The notes under the pieces are model-generated. The model was given only the letters and a program-made list of their open reading frames with translations, made no database searches and was not told the origin of the DNA. From Pseudoalteromonas arctica A 37-1-2 (GTDB lineage: Bacteria > Pseudomonadota > Gammaproteobacteria > Enterobacterales > Alteromonadaceae): DNA of 64,000 nt. The stretch covers positions 2,294,001-2,358,000 of the forward strand of contig NZ_CP011025.1 of NCBI RefSeq assembly GCF_000238395.3, given 5' to 3'. Positions 44,977 through 53,666 of the stretch are shown here, one piece after another. Positions within the stretch are counted from its first letter, which is position 1. Every line of letters begins with the position of its first letter. The position numbers and the translations under genes are program-made.

Positions 44977-45528
44977 ATGAAATCACTTTTATTTGCTAGT
45001 TTATTTGTTAGCGTATCTGCATTTGCAACGTTTCCAGTTTATGCACAATCAGACAATGATGTAATAGTACAGACTGATAACCTTAATACGTTAATTAATA
45101 TTTTAAATAATGCATCTGCAGATATACCTTCTGAAGAACTACAAAAAAAATTAGTTGCTGCTATTGAACAACTATGTCAGAACACTGCTCCATTGGATTT
45201 AGACTCCCCAATAGCTAATGGAACTTGCTCGCCTGAACAACTTGATATAATAATGAATGCAGTAATTGCCGCAATTGGCGTAGATAGTCCATTTATTTCA
45301 GACTTTTTAGCTGCGTTAGTAACTGCAGGTGTTGATAGTGATGCAGTAACGCTTGCCGCGATTACTGCTGGAGTTGATGCCACAATAGCTTCGGAGGCCA
45401 CTGCAGCTGGCCCAACTGAGCCTACAGCACCAACTGGCCCTGTAATTGTAAACCTACCAACAACCCCACTACCGCAAGGTGCTGGCGGCACAGGTGGCGA
45501 TGAAGGTATATCTGAAGTCGGCAACTAA
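44977..45528 (+). CDS. Small secreted protein of unknown function downstream of lapD
   Basis: A 183-residue protein with a clear signal peptide (cleavage after AQS, near residue 24). The mature part has predicted helices with two cysteines (Cys67, Cys84), then an alanine-rich stretch and a proline/threonine/glycine-rich acidic tail. Residues 142-145 are TAAG, identical to the cleavage tetrapeptide of LapA/CdrA-type LapG substrates. I recognise no family. It lies 23 bases after lapD with an AAAGGGA ribosome-binding site and is followed by a terminator, so it belongs to the lapGD unit. Confidence 0.75.
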   Translation: MKSLLFASLFVSVSAFATFPVYAQSDNDVIVQTDNLNTLINILNNASADIPSEELQKKLVAAIEQLCQNTAPLDLDSPIANGTCSPEQLDIIMNAVIAAIGVDSPFISDFLAALVTAGVDSDAVTLAAITAGVDATIASEATAAGPTEPTAPTGPVIVNLPTTPLPQGAGGTGGDEGISEVGN

Positions 45529-45547
45529 CAGTTATCTAAATAATAAT

Positions 45548-45577
45548 AACGCGGCCTTTGGGCTGCGTTTTTATTTT
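45548..45577 (+). terminator. Intrinsic terminator of the lapG-lapD unit
   Basis: The 9 bp stem AACGCGGCC/GGCTGCGTT (45548-45556, 45561-45569; one G-U pair) with a TTTG loop is followed by TTTTATTTT. It lies 20 bases beyond the stop of the small secreted protein gene. Confidence 0.85.
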
Positions 45578-45627
45578 AGACCCATTACTTTAAGCTCCTA
45601 CCTTTTAGCTCCTTGTTTGAGAATACT

Positions 45628-46944
45628 GTGAATCGTTTTATATTTTTTTTACTATGCGCTATTTTATTTTTGCTGCCCTTACCATTAGGTAGTTACCGCC
45701 CTTGGGCAATTTTAGCAATGGGGATATTAATTAGTGCTACCTTTTTCATCCATTTAGTTTACAGCAGTATTAATAACGAGCACCCTTTATACCCTCCTTT
45801 ATATTCTTGGCCCTTATTTACTGTACTCGGTATAGTTGCGGGCGTATGCGCAGTACAAATATTTACCGTAGGTGTTGACCCATTTCAAACTAAACAAATG
45901 CTTATTAAAACAAGTTTTATGATTTTATTTTGTTGGCTACTATTTATTTATTGTAATACTGAAAAGCGTATTAAAAATTTAATATATGCAATTATAAGTG
46001 CCGGCGTTTTTCAGGCTTTATATGCCACTTATTTAAATTTATCGCCAGATATAATTAGCCCGTTATTTGGCTATAAACATACCGACCGTGCTATTGGTAC
46101 GTTTACTTACTCTAACTTTTTGGCTAACTTTTTAGCTTTATGTTTGTGTTTAGGTATTGGTGCTTTAGTTAGCGAATTAAAGCGCTCTACTAGCGATTAT
46201 AAACAAACATTAAAACAAACACTTCGGGCGTGGACTGAAATATTTTTGAGCTCAAAAATAATTTTACGTATTTCGTTAATTATTATTATTGTTGCGTTAA
46301 TTTTAACGCGTAGCCGTATGGGTAACTCTGCATTTTTTATTGCATTAATGGCTGTTAGCTTACTCGCGTTTTTTATTTACAGGCAAAAACCTAAAGCGTT
46401 TAAACTACTTATAGTTAGTTTTTTTATAATCGATTTAATTATTATTGGCGCTATATTTGATGTAGAAAAAGTTAAACAGCGTATAAGCGAAACCAGTATT
46501 TCATCAGAAACCCGCGACGAAGTTGTACGTGATTCAATACCGCTCATTTTAGATAAACCTTTGTTGGGCTCTGGTGGTGGTACATTTTATACTGCGTTTC
46601 CGGCGTATCAGTCTGAGCCTTATTCAGGTTACTACGATAACGCCCATAACGATTACGTACAGTTTGCAGTAGAGCTGGGTATACCCACTACAGCTGCACT
46701 GGGCTCACTTATACTCTACTGTTTATGGTTATGTGTTGCGACTATGCGAAAGCGTAAAACAGCGTTGTTTCAGGGCGTTGCTTTTGGCTGTGCCATTGCA
46801 ATTATAGATATGCTGCTGCATTCGTTGGTAGATTACTCTTTACAAGCTGGAGCAAACTCAATGTTGTTTATGACTATTTTATGCTTGGCAATATTAAGTA
46901 GTAAATTACCCGCGTCTAAACGAAGCAGAAAAGAGCATGGTTAA
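45628..46944 (+). CDS. O-antigen ligase/polymerase family membrane protein (Wzy_C domain)
   Basis: A polytopic membrane protein of 438 residues with about 11-12 hydrophobic segments and the Wzy_C/WaaL core: RSRMGN in the middle, then a periplasmic loop with GSGGGTFYTAFPAYQSE and the conserved histidine in YYDNAHNDYVQFAVELG. It either polymerises or ligates undecaprenyl-linked glycan. I prefer the GTG at 45628 (after TTTGAG) over the TTG at 45613, but the choice is weak. It is separated from the polysaccharide cluster by the lapG-lapD unit and faces the other way. Confidence 0.82.
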   Translation: MNRFIFFLLCAILFLLPLPLGSYRPWAILAMGILISATFFIHLVYSSINNEHPLYPPLYSWPLFTVLGIVAGVCAVQIFTVGVDPFQTKQMLIKTSFMILFCWLLFIYCNTEKRIKNLIYAIISAGVFQALYATYLNLSPDIISPLFGYKHTDRAIGTFTYSNFLANFLALCLCLGIGALVSELKRSTSDYKQTLKQTLRAWTEIFLSSKIILRISLIIIIVALILTRSRMGNSAFFIALMAVSLLAFFIYRQKPKAFKLLIVSFFIIDLIIIGAIFDVEKVKQRISETSISSETRDEVVRDSIPLILDKPLLGSGGGTFYTAFPAYQSEPYSGYYDNAHNDYVQFAVELGIPTTAALGSLILYCLWLCVATMRKRKTALFQGVAFGCAIAIIDMLLHSLVDYSLQAGANSMLFMTILCLAILSSKLPASKRSRKEHG

Positions 46945-47080
46945 ATACAAAGCCAAGTAATTACCTAATATAGAGTGATTAGAAGCTGCGCTTCTCACGC
47001 GAGCAAGCTCAGCGTCTACCGCCAAGTTTCAATTTACGGTTAACTTGTTGGCGTGGTAAGCAAAGCCTGTAATAAGTAAT

Positions 47081-47212
47081 TTATGCACTAAGAGGTTAAG
47101 AGGCGCTGCGCTTTTAGAGAAGGAAATAAAAACCAAACGCAGTTTTTATTAGTATTATGTCTTCTCATTTACTCCTCTTTTGCTTCTCTTTGTGCAAATA
47201 GGCCTTTAATTA
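47081..47212. repeat. Long palindromic repeat, copy 3
   Basis: Related to 18028-18187 and 18268-18424: it has AAGAGGTTAAGAGGCGCTGCGCTTTTAGA-like left sequence (47089-47118) and the right end TCATTTACTCCTC...CTTCTCTTTGTGCAAAT (47165-47208). The ends TTTATGCACTAAGAGG and the complement of CTTCTCTTTGTGCAAA form the foldback. The bases before it (46970-47060) contain GAAGCTGCGCTTC and a CTACCGCCAAG/TTGGCGTGGTA foldback. No gene is seen between 46945 and 47223. Confidence 0.65.
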
Positions 47213-47223
47213 TTGATTAAAAA

Positions 47224-49083
47224 TTACTGTTCTTCTAAATCAAACTCAGTTAAATGCCCTTCACCATGTATAAGTTGGTAGCGGGCTAAATTCCCCTGCT
47301 CTAGTGTTATTAAGCTAATAGCTGAGTCGCTTACTAAGTATTTTTGCCCTTCGCCTATGGTTTGGTGCTTATCTACTTCCATGTGCCAACGTTTAGTAAA
47401 AAAGTTTAAGGGACTTTTTGGGCCGTATAGAATTGAATCTAGTTTATCGAGTATGTTTATTAATTTACGCGGGAACTCGTTTTTAATACCGCTGGCGGTA
47501 AGTTGCCAAATTCGATTGGGATGGTCGCCAAAACGCTTTTGCACCGAAAAGCAAAATGAGTAATGTACGTCTCCCGATAAAATCAGGGTTTCGTTTGGGG
47601 TGTCGGTTCGTCTAAATGTATCGAGTAGCTTTTTGGCTGAGCCTTCGTGCGCCATCCAGTTTTCTACGTCAACCATGAGCGGTTGGCCACATATGTTAAA
47701 CATGGCTTGAATAGCTTCTATTGATTTAACACCAAATACAGGGGCTGGCGATACAATAATAACTTGGTCGTGGCTTAATAGGCTTTCTTCAAGCTCTGTG
47801 AGACGTTCCCAATCAAGTAGACCTGATGGCTCGTTAAAGTTTTGCTCATTTCGCCAGCGGTGCGTACGCGTATCTAGCACCACTACTTTGGGTATTGTCG
47901 TTAACTCATAATGCCAAAAGCTAAAATCGTTTAGTGGTTTATCAAATGCTTTAAACTGCCATAAATTATTAGCTGTACGGCTTTGCTTAAAAGGTGTTAG
48001 TAGCTCGCCTGTTTTATCTAGTGCATCGTTCCCCATTCCTTGGAAAAGCCAATAACTAATTAAACCGTTATTAATGATTCGTTTACTACTTGGATTTTCA
48101 TTTATAGCTTGCTCCCACCCAGCGGTGAGGTTCCAATCATCGGTTACATCATGATCGTCAAACATCATTAATGTAGATACATTGGCAAACAACCGCTCTA
48201 CTTCACTTAAGCCTTTTGCATAATCAATCAGTGCTGTTTTTTCAGCGTTAAAAATAGTTTTGTTTTGCTCGCTTTGACCTAAATACGTTGTGTTTTGTAT
48301 CTCAACGCATTGCCAAGCAGCAGCACTAAAATTTAATAAATAAAGTGCTATGTATTCTTCAAAATGGATAAGGTGATTGTAGGCTTTTACACTTGAAAAG
48401 TGAGGTTCGTCTTTTTTTAGCCAATAACCAACACCTAACTTTGAGCGTTTTTGCCAAGGCGTTTTTGGTAAGAACAAATGGCGATTATAAAGTTGCTCAT
48501 TTATGTCGGCGGGTAGCTCAATGGCAAGTGGTTGCTCTTTATAAATACCTAAGGCTTTAATTAACTGATGAACAGCTAATAACATGGGCCCTGCTACGTC
48601 ATCGGCATAAACCTGATCACCGCTCAGTAATAACAATTGTGCGCCTTGGTTATTATTACCGCGCTGAGTATTTTGCCAGTGACTTGCAGACACTAAGCTG
48701 TCTTTTGCTGGGTGATGTGCATTACGGCACGAGCCATGCAAAATATCACTCAGTTTATTAGGAATTACAAATGCAGGCGTTGTTTGATTGCTATAGCACC
48801 AAGGCGATAAATCGATTGCTGTATCGTCAATTACAAGTTCATAGCTTAATAAGCTACCTACAGGGAGTTTGTTGTCTATTGGCTTTATAATAACGAAATG
48901 CAGGTATAAATGATCCCCTAAAGAAACAGTGTGTTGATCGCTATAACACTCAACATTTAATAAGTTTATTTGGCAGTTTGCAGGTTTGGAGGTAGCAAAC
49001 TGAATGCAGACTCCAGTTTGCTCTGCACGGCGCACCATTGGCCCCATTAGTAAAATAGGAAGGTTTGCCGTGTGAGTAATCAT
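47224..49083 (-). CDS. PhoD-like metallophosphatase family protein
   Basis: A 619-residue member of the PhoD-like calcineurin-fold phosphohydrolases. Metal-ligand motifs in order: HGSCRNAHH, LLSGDQVYADD (GDQVYAD near residue 155), MMFDDHDVTDDW near residue 315 and ILSGDVHYSF near residue 505. No signal peptide is visible (MITHTANLPILLMGP is weakly hydrophobic), so it may be cytoplasmic. The substrate is unknown; the annotation as alkaline phosphatase D would be too specific. It lies 4 bases downstream of tatD. Confidence 0.82.
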   Translation of the reverse strand: MITHTANLPILLMGPMVRRAEQTGVCIQFATSKPANCQINLLNVECYSDQHTVSLGDHLYLHFVIIKPIDNKLPVGSLLSYELVIDDTAIDLSPWCYSNQTTPAFVIPNKLSDILHGSCRNAHHPAKDSLVSASHWQNTQRGNNNQGAQLLLLSGDQVYADDVAGPMLLAVHQLIKALGIYKEQPLAIELPADINEQLYNRHLFLPKTPWQKRSKLGVGYWLKKDEPHFSSVKAYNHLIHFEEYIALYLLNFSAAAWQCVEIQNTTYLGQSEQNKTIFNAEKTALIDYAKGLSEVERLFANVSTLMMFDDHDVTDDWNLTAGWEQAINENPSSKRIINNGLISYWLFQGMGNDALDKTGELLTPFKQSRTANNLWQFKAFDKPLNDFSFWHYELTTIPKVVVLDTRTHRWRNEQNFNEPSGLLDWERLTELEESLLSHDQVIIVSPAPVFGVKSIEAIQAMFNICGQPLMVDVENWMAHEGSAKKLLDTFRRTDTPNETLILSGDVHYSFCFSVQKRFGDHPNRIWQLTASGIKNEFPRKLINILDKLDSILYGPKSPLNFFTKRWHMEVDKHQTIGEGQKYLVSDSAISLITLEQGNLARYQLIHGEGHLTEFDLEEQ

Positions 49084-49087
49084 GTAT

Positions 49088-49867
49088 TTAGCCTTTAGCT
49101 GCTAATTTAAATAAAGAATAAAAGTTCTCGGTAGTCGCTTTAGCTAGTTCATTAAAGCTAATGCCTTTAAGTTCGCTAATGTAGTAAGCAACGTCTTCTA
49201 CGTATGCTGGCTGATTAGTTTGCCCACGATACGGTACCGGTGCTAAATAAGGCGAGTCGGTTTCTATTAATAATCTATCTAGCGGTATTTGTTTTACTAC
49301 TTCTTTTAGCTCTAATGCATTTTTAAAGGTAACAATGCCCGAAATAGATATATAAAAGCCCATGTCTATCGCTTTTTTAGCCATATCCCAGTCTTCAGTA
49401 AAGCAATGTAGTACACCACCGCAGTTTTCGGCCTTGTGCTCACGCATTAAATTAATGGTGTCGGCGCGGGCATCACGAGTATGGATAATTAACGGTTTTT
49501 GTAATTCGTTAGCTACTTCAATATGCCCAACAAAACTGGCTTGCTGCACTGCGTGAGTATCTTTTGAATAGTAGTAATCAAGACCCGTTTCACCAATAGC
49601 GACGACTTTTTCGTGTGAGGCTAAGTCGATTAGTTGCTGTTTATTAAGGGCGTCTTTTTGATCAAGTGGATGTACACCACATGAGGCTGAAACATCGTCG
49701 TAGTGCTTAATTTTATCAAGCATGCTTGGAAACTGATCAAGCGTTACGCTTACACATAAAAAGTGCTCTATTTGCTTTGCACGGGCTTTATCAAGAACTT
49801 GGTCAAGGTTTAAGTCTAATTTATCAAAATCAAGACGGTCTAAATGGCAATGAGAATCTACAATCAC
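49088..49867 (-). CDS. TatD-family metal-dependent hydrolase (YcfH-like)
   Basis: A 259-residue TIM-barrel amidohydrolase-like protein of the TatD family, which includes DNases. Metal ligands lie in DSHCHLDRLDF at the N-terminus, GETGLDYYY near residue 92, IHTRDA near residue 128, LHCFTED and ETDSPYLAPVP near residue 203. In E. coli, ycfH follows holB in the same conserved block; here it follows pilZ, which supports the YcfH identity. Confidence 0.9.
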   Translation of the reverse strand: MIVDSHCHLDRLDFDKLDLNLDQVLDKARAKQIEHFLCVSVTLDQFPSMLDKIKHYDDVSASCGVHPLDQKDALNKQQLIDLASHEKVVAIGETGLDYYYSKDTHAVQQASFVGHIEVANELQKPLIIHTRDARADTINLMREHKAENCGGVLHCFTEDWDMAKKAIDMGFYISISGIVTFKNALELKEVVKQIPLDRLLIETDSPYLAPVPYRGQTNQPAYVEDVAYYISELKGISFNELAKATTENFYSLFKLAAKG

Positions 49868-49901
49868 TATAAGGCCTGTAATATGTTCAGGGTTTAAATT
49901 T

Positions 49902-49937
49902 GTTCTTTTAATTTATTATGTTAGCAATTAAAAGAAC
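49902..49937. repeat. Perfect 12 bp inverted repeat in the pilZ-tatD spacer
   Basis: GTTCTTTTAATT (49902-49913) and AATTAAAAGAAC (49926-49937) are perfect complements with a 12-base loop. A second inverted pair, TATAGGGT/ACCCTATA, lies at about 49942-49981 next to the pilZ stop. Together they fill the 115-base spacer. They may be mRNA structures separating pilZ from tatD. Confidence 0.55.
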
Positions 49938-49982
49938 CCAATATAGGGTGGCGTTAATCTCAATGAAAAACCGACCCTATAA

Positions 49983-50309
49983 CTACATGGTATATGTTTG
50001 ATCGCCTGAGTTTAACATAGTCCCAAGCAGCTTTTCGATTTTAGCGTTTAGGTTTGTTTTATCATCTAAAAAACTAATACCAATACCTGGAGGGTTAGAG
50101 CTCTGTGCGCCTTGTGGCGTGATCCACGACACCTTACCTGTTACTACGTCATCTTCTAATGCATCGGGCAAAGTAACTCTAAGCGCTAATGAATGCCCTG
50201 CTTCGTAACGCATATTAGTGCGTACAAATAAGCCACCTTTTTTTAAGTAAGGCATATAACAACGGTATAACTCGTCTAAATCGTCTATGTCTACTAGTAG
50301 TTCTTGCAT
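49983..50309 (-). CDS. pilZ: Type IV pilus assembly protein PilZ
   Basis: A 108-residue PilZ-domain protein needed for type IV pilus assembly. The start MQELLVDIDDLDELYRCYMPY is typical of the pilus-type PilZ, and the C-terminal half has GIGISFLDD. The RxxxR and D/NxSxxG c-di-GMP-binding motifs are not evident, as in other pilus-type PilZ proteins, so it is probably not a c-di-GMP receptor. It follows holB at 11 bases, the conserved arrangement in pseudomonads and Alteromonadales. Confidence 0.92.
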   Translation of the reverse strand: MQELLVDIDDLDELYRCYMPYLKKGGLFVRTNMRYEAGHSLALRVTLPDALEDDVVTGKVSWITPQGAQSSNPPGIGISFLDDKTNLNAKIEKLLGTMLNSGDQTYTM

Positions 50310-50320
50310 GATTAATCCTT

Positions 50321-51235
50321 TTAAGAATTTCGCAATGTGTATGCTAATCTTGATACAGCAAGCGGTAAATTAAGGCCAAGTACTTGTGTGTTATTTTGTA
50401 AAAACTCGCCTAATGCATTTTGCGCACTTTGATAAACGTCAAAACTCATGCCTTGCAGTAATTGCTGCTTTAGTTGCACGCTTAAAAACAAAGTAAATAT
50501 ACGAACAAGTTCAGGCTGTTTATTTATTATATCGACTAACGCTTTGAAATTATGGCTTTGTTTAAACTCAGTTGCAAACTTATACAGTGTATCAATATTT
50601 TTTAGCTGGTCTTGCTGTTGCCAATGCTTTACTTGCAGCGGTTGGTTATAAAAAAGTGCTAACCAACTATAGTTAGGTATATCTAATGTCTCTAGCCATT
50701 GCTGAGCAAGTGCTGTATTTGTTATTTTTACGTCACTTTTAGCGCATCGACTTAAAATAGTTGCAGGGAGCTGTGCTGGTTGACTTGTAGTTAATATTAA
50801 AAAGCGGCTATTAGTTGGCTCTTCAAGTGTTTTTAATAATGCGTTAGCTGCTGCTGTGGTCATTTTTTCGCAATTTTCGATTATCGCGACTTTATTGCCA
50901 TTTTGCGCTGCTGAGTGATTCATAAAATCACTAATGCCGCGTATATCATCTACGCCTATGCTTTGCCCATCAACTTGCGTTAAGCGCTTGTCGGGGTGAG
51001 TACCCGCAAGAGTAAGTAAGCAGCTTTTACAGTGTCCGCAAGGTTTTAGCATACTGTTTTGCGCAGCTACCTGCTTAGCTATATTTTGGCATAACAAAGC
51101 ATTACCAAGCTCATCACTTAACTCAAACTTACCTACGCCAACAGGCCCACAAAATAATTGCGCATGATGAAAACGCTCTGCACGATAACTTTGCGCTAAA
51201 CGTGCTTGGGTATCATGTAGCCACGGCAATGGCAT
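50321..51235 (-). CDS. holB: DNA polymerase III subunit delta'
   Basis: HolB is the delta' clamp-loader subunit, 304 residues. It has an AAA+-like N-terminus (FCGPVGVGKFEL near residue 28), the zinc module with the CGHCKSC cysteines near residue 64, THPD, the sensor region KTLEEPTNSRFLI, and the SRC motif ILSRCAKSD. It follows tmk by one base, the usual bacterial pairing. Confidence 0.94.
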   Translation of the reverse strand: MPLPWLHDTQARLAQSYRAERFHHAQLFCGPVGVGKFELSDELGNALLCQNIAKQVAAQNSMLKPCGHCKSCLLTLAGTHPDKRLTQVDGQSIGVDDIRGISDFMNHSAAQNGNKVAIIENCEKMTTAAANALLKTLEEPTNSRFLILTTSQPAQLPATILSRCAKSDVKITNTALAQQWLETLDIPNYSWLALFYNQPLQVKHWQQQDQLKNIDTLYKFATEFKQSHNFKALVDIINKQPELVRIFTLFLSVQLKQQLLQGMSFDVYQSAQNALGEFLQNNTQVLGLNLPLAVSRLAYTLRNS

Positions 51236-51236
51236 A

Positions 51237-51863
51237 TTATTTTAGGCCTTCAAAAAATGAATGCAGTACATTGGTTATATCGCGATGTACTTTATCAATA
51301 CTTTGGTTTGCATCAACCGTTTTAATTGTGTTGTCGTCATTAGCAAGTTCAACATAACGCATACGTGTACGCTGAAAAAACTCAATGGCTTCTTGTTCAA
51401 TACGGTCAAGCTCACCACGTCCTTTTGCACGTTCAAGGCCTATCACTGGGTCAATATCAAGGTAAATAGTTAAATCAGGCTTTAAGCCCTTTAATACCAT
51501 TGACGAAAGTGAAGCTAATGTATTTGAGCTAATACCACGCCCACCACCTTGATACGCCTGAGACGATAAGTCATGACGATCAGCAAGTACCCATTGGCCT
51601 TTATCAAGCGCTGGGGTAATAACATTGTGCATTAATTGCGAACGTGCTGCGTACATAATAAGCAACTCGGTTTCAAAGGCAATTTCTTCTTCGTGCTCTG
51701 CTTTTACAAGCGTGCGAAGCGATTCAGCAAGCGGTGTGCCGCCAGGTTCGCGGACGTTAATGAAGTCTATTTTTTGTTTGTTTAAAAAGTCTTGGCATAA
51801 CGAAATAGCGGTTGATTTACCAGCGCCTTCTAGCCCTTCTATTACTATAAATTTTGATTTCAT
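51237..51863 (-). CDS. tmk: Thymidylate kinase
   Basis: Tmk phosphorylates dTMP to dTDP. The 208-residue protein has the P-loop EGLEGAGKST at residues 9-18, the DR(H/Y/F) motif ADRHDLSSQAYQGGGRG near residue 93 and the lid region KGRGELDRIE near residue 145. It starts 5 bases after mltG and ends one base before holB. Confidence 0.95.
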   Translation of the reverse strand: MKSKFIVIEGLEGAGKSTAISLCQDFLNKQKIDFINVREPGGTPLAESLRTLVKAEHEEEIAFETELLIMYAARSQLMHNVITPALDKGQWVLADRHDLSSQAYQGGGRGISSNTLASLSSMVLKGLKPDLTIYLDIDPVIGLERAKGRGELDRIEQEAIEFFQRTRMRYVELANDDNTIKTVDANQSIDKVHRDITNVLHSFFEGLK

Positions 51864-51868
51864 AAAAA

Positions 51869-52855
51869 TTAATTCTTTTTATTTAATATATACGTTTTAA
51901 CTGCTGCGTTATGCTGTTTTAACGTGGTTGAAAACTGGTGGCTACCATCGCCTTTTGATACAAAGTAAACATATTCACTTTGTGGCGGATTAACTGCAGC
52001 TAAAATAGCGGCTTTTGATGGCATTGCAATCGGTGTTGGTGGTAAACCATTAATACGATACGTATTGTAAGGCGTATAATCGCGTAAATCTTTGCGTTTA
52101 ATATCGCCATCAAAATCAGCGCCTAATCCGTATATTACGGTTGGATCGGTCTGTAGGCGCATATTGGTGTTTAATCGATTAACAAACGCTGATGCAATTA
52201 ACGGACGCTCGCTGGCAAGGCCTGTTTCTTTTTCAATAATTGAAGCCATTATAAGTGCTTCATATGCTGTTTTGTAAGGGAGCTCAGCTGCGCGCTGCTG
52301 CCAAGCACCGTCTAACGTTTGCTGCATTTTTTGTGCTGCACGTTTTAATACACTGCTTGCAGTATCGTTATTATGATAGTGGTAAGTGTCGGGGAATAAC
52401 CAGCCTTCTAAGTGCGTATTATTACCCAGTATTTGTGTACTTAGTTCATCACTTTTTAAATCGTTTTGTAAATTATCGGCTTTTTTAATAGCACTTAGTA
52501 CTTCACGTAAGTTTTGCCCTTCAATTATGGTAAAACTAAAGTTGATTTGCTGGCCTTGATTAATTTTTTTTACGTTGTTGATAACGCTATCATCTGTTAG
52601 CTCGTAAAGGCCCGCTTTTAAGTCGGTAAGTGTGGGATCTAATTTGGCAATTACTTGATAACGCCAGCAACTCTCTACCCAGTTATTAGCTTGCCACTGC
52701 TGACATAACTTATTAAAGCCAGTGCCATGCTTAACTTCAAATTGTGTGTTTTGCGCTACTTTTAGCGGGCTATTTATTGTTGCTTGTAATTGCTGGTAAC
52801 CAATAGCAGTGGTTATAACAGCTAAAAAAAGTACCGATAAAATAACTTTTAACAC
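51869..52855 (-). CDS. mltG: Endolytic murein transglycosylase
   Basis: MltG (YceG) cleaves nascent peptidoglycan glycan strands in the periplasm. The 328-residue protein has an N-terminal membrane anchor (about residues 3-19), a LysM-like subdomain with the IIEGQNLREVLSAI stretch, and the catalytic domain with LEGWLFPDTYHY and the catalytic glutamate in ASIIEKETG. It overlaps pabC by 7 bases. Confidence 0.94.
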   Translation of the reverse strand: MLKVILSVLFLAVITTAIGYQQLQATINSPLKVAQNTQFEVKHGTGFNKLCQQWQANNWVESCWRYQVIAKLDPTLTDLKAGLYELTDDSVINNVKKINQGQQINFSFTIIEGQNLREVLSAIKKADNLQNDLKSDELSTQILGNNTHLEGWLFPDTYHYHNNDTASSVLKRAAQKMQQTLDGAWQQRAAELPYKTAYEALIMASIIEKETGLASERPLIASAFVNRLNTNMRLQTDPTVIYGLGADFDGDIKRKDLRDYTPYNTYRINGLPPTPIAMPSKAAILAAVNPPQSEYVYFVSKGDGSHQFSTTLKQHNAAVKTYILNKKN

Positions 52856-53664
52856 TCAGCCTCCTTGGCTAATAATCTAGTTAGTAATGCGTGGCTGTCG
52901 TCTGTATTAAATACCTGTTGCTCAATACTTTTAACAGGTACTGCTCCCATTAAGCTATTACACACAAATACGGCGTCTGCTTGGGTTAAATCTTCTACTT
53001 TCACGCGTTTAAATTCAACAGGCAATTTATCACATAACGATTGTAGATAAACGCCCTTTATTCCGCACTCATCAAGCAATGGCGTAAACACACACTTATT
53101 TTTAATCGCAAAAATATTAGCTGCTGAAGCTTCAATTACATTGTTATTGTAATCAAGCACTAACACATCATCGCAGTTTTGCGTTTGCATCGCTTTTTTA
53201 ATTAGCACTTGTTCAAGTCGGTTTAATGTTTTAAGGCCCGCTAAATAAGGCTGTGCCGCTAATTTAATCGGGCTTATTTCGAGATTTACACCCTTTTTAA
53301 CAAGCGCTTCGTAATTACTAGGGTAGTCCAACACGCTCAATAAAATAGTGACATTACACTCACTTGGCAGCCCATAACCACGTCCGCCTTCGCCTCGCGT
53401 TACAAGTATTTTAAGCACGTTTAGTGGTGCAGCGTTTATATGCAAAGCAATTTGATTTTCAAGGCTATTAAAGTCTAACTCAGGAAAACCCAAACGCTGT
53501 GCGCATTCAATCAAACGCGCTTTATGATGAGCCCAATACTGTACTTGCCCATCAACAACCTTAGCGGTTGTAAAAAAGCCATCACCGTAATTTAAGCCCC
53601 TGTCACGCGTGCTTAAAGTGCTGTTTTGATCTGCTGCTATTATTGTTTGCATTTTATTTGGCAT
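52849..53664 (-). CDS. pabC: Aminodeoxychorismate lyase
   Basis: PabC forms 4-aminobenzoate for folate synthesis. It is a class IV PLP enzyme of 271 residues; the PLP lysine lies in LKTLNRLEQVLIKKAM, and the N-terminal RGLNYGDGFFTT is typical. The start is unclear: the ATG at 53664 lies only two bases after the T-tract of the fabF terminator, and neither this nor the ATG at 53652 has a ribosome-binding site. Confidence 0.9.
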   Translation of the reverse strand: MPNKMQTIIAADQNSTLSTRDRGLNYGDGFFTTAKVVDGQVQYWAHHKARLIECAQRLGFPELDFNSLENQIALHINAAPLNVLKILVTRGEGGRGYGLPSECNVTILLSVLDYPSNYEALVKKGVNLEISPIKLAAQPYLAGLKTLNRLEQVLIKKAMQTQNCDDVLVLDYNNNVIEASAANIFAIKNKCVFTPLLDECGIKGVYLQSLCDKLPVEFKRVKVEDLTQADAVFVCNSLMGAVPVKSIEQQVFNTDDSHALLTRLLAKEAEC

Positions 53665-53666
53665 AT

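Noticed and set aside
45177..45524. 115-codon open frame antisense to the small secreted protein gene
   Set aside because: The sense frame has signal peptide, ribosome-binding site and terminator; the antisense frame is Ala/Ser/Val-rich by mirror composition.
50144..50240. PilZ as a c-di-GMP receptor linked to LapD
   Set aside because: The RxxxR and D/NxSxxG binding motifs are not evident; pilus-type PilZ proteins generally do not bind the nucleotide.
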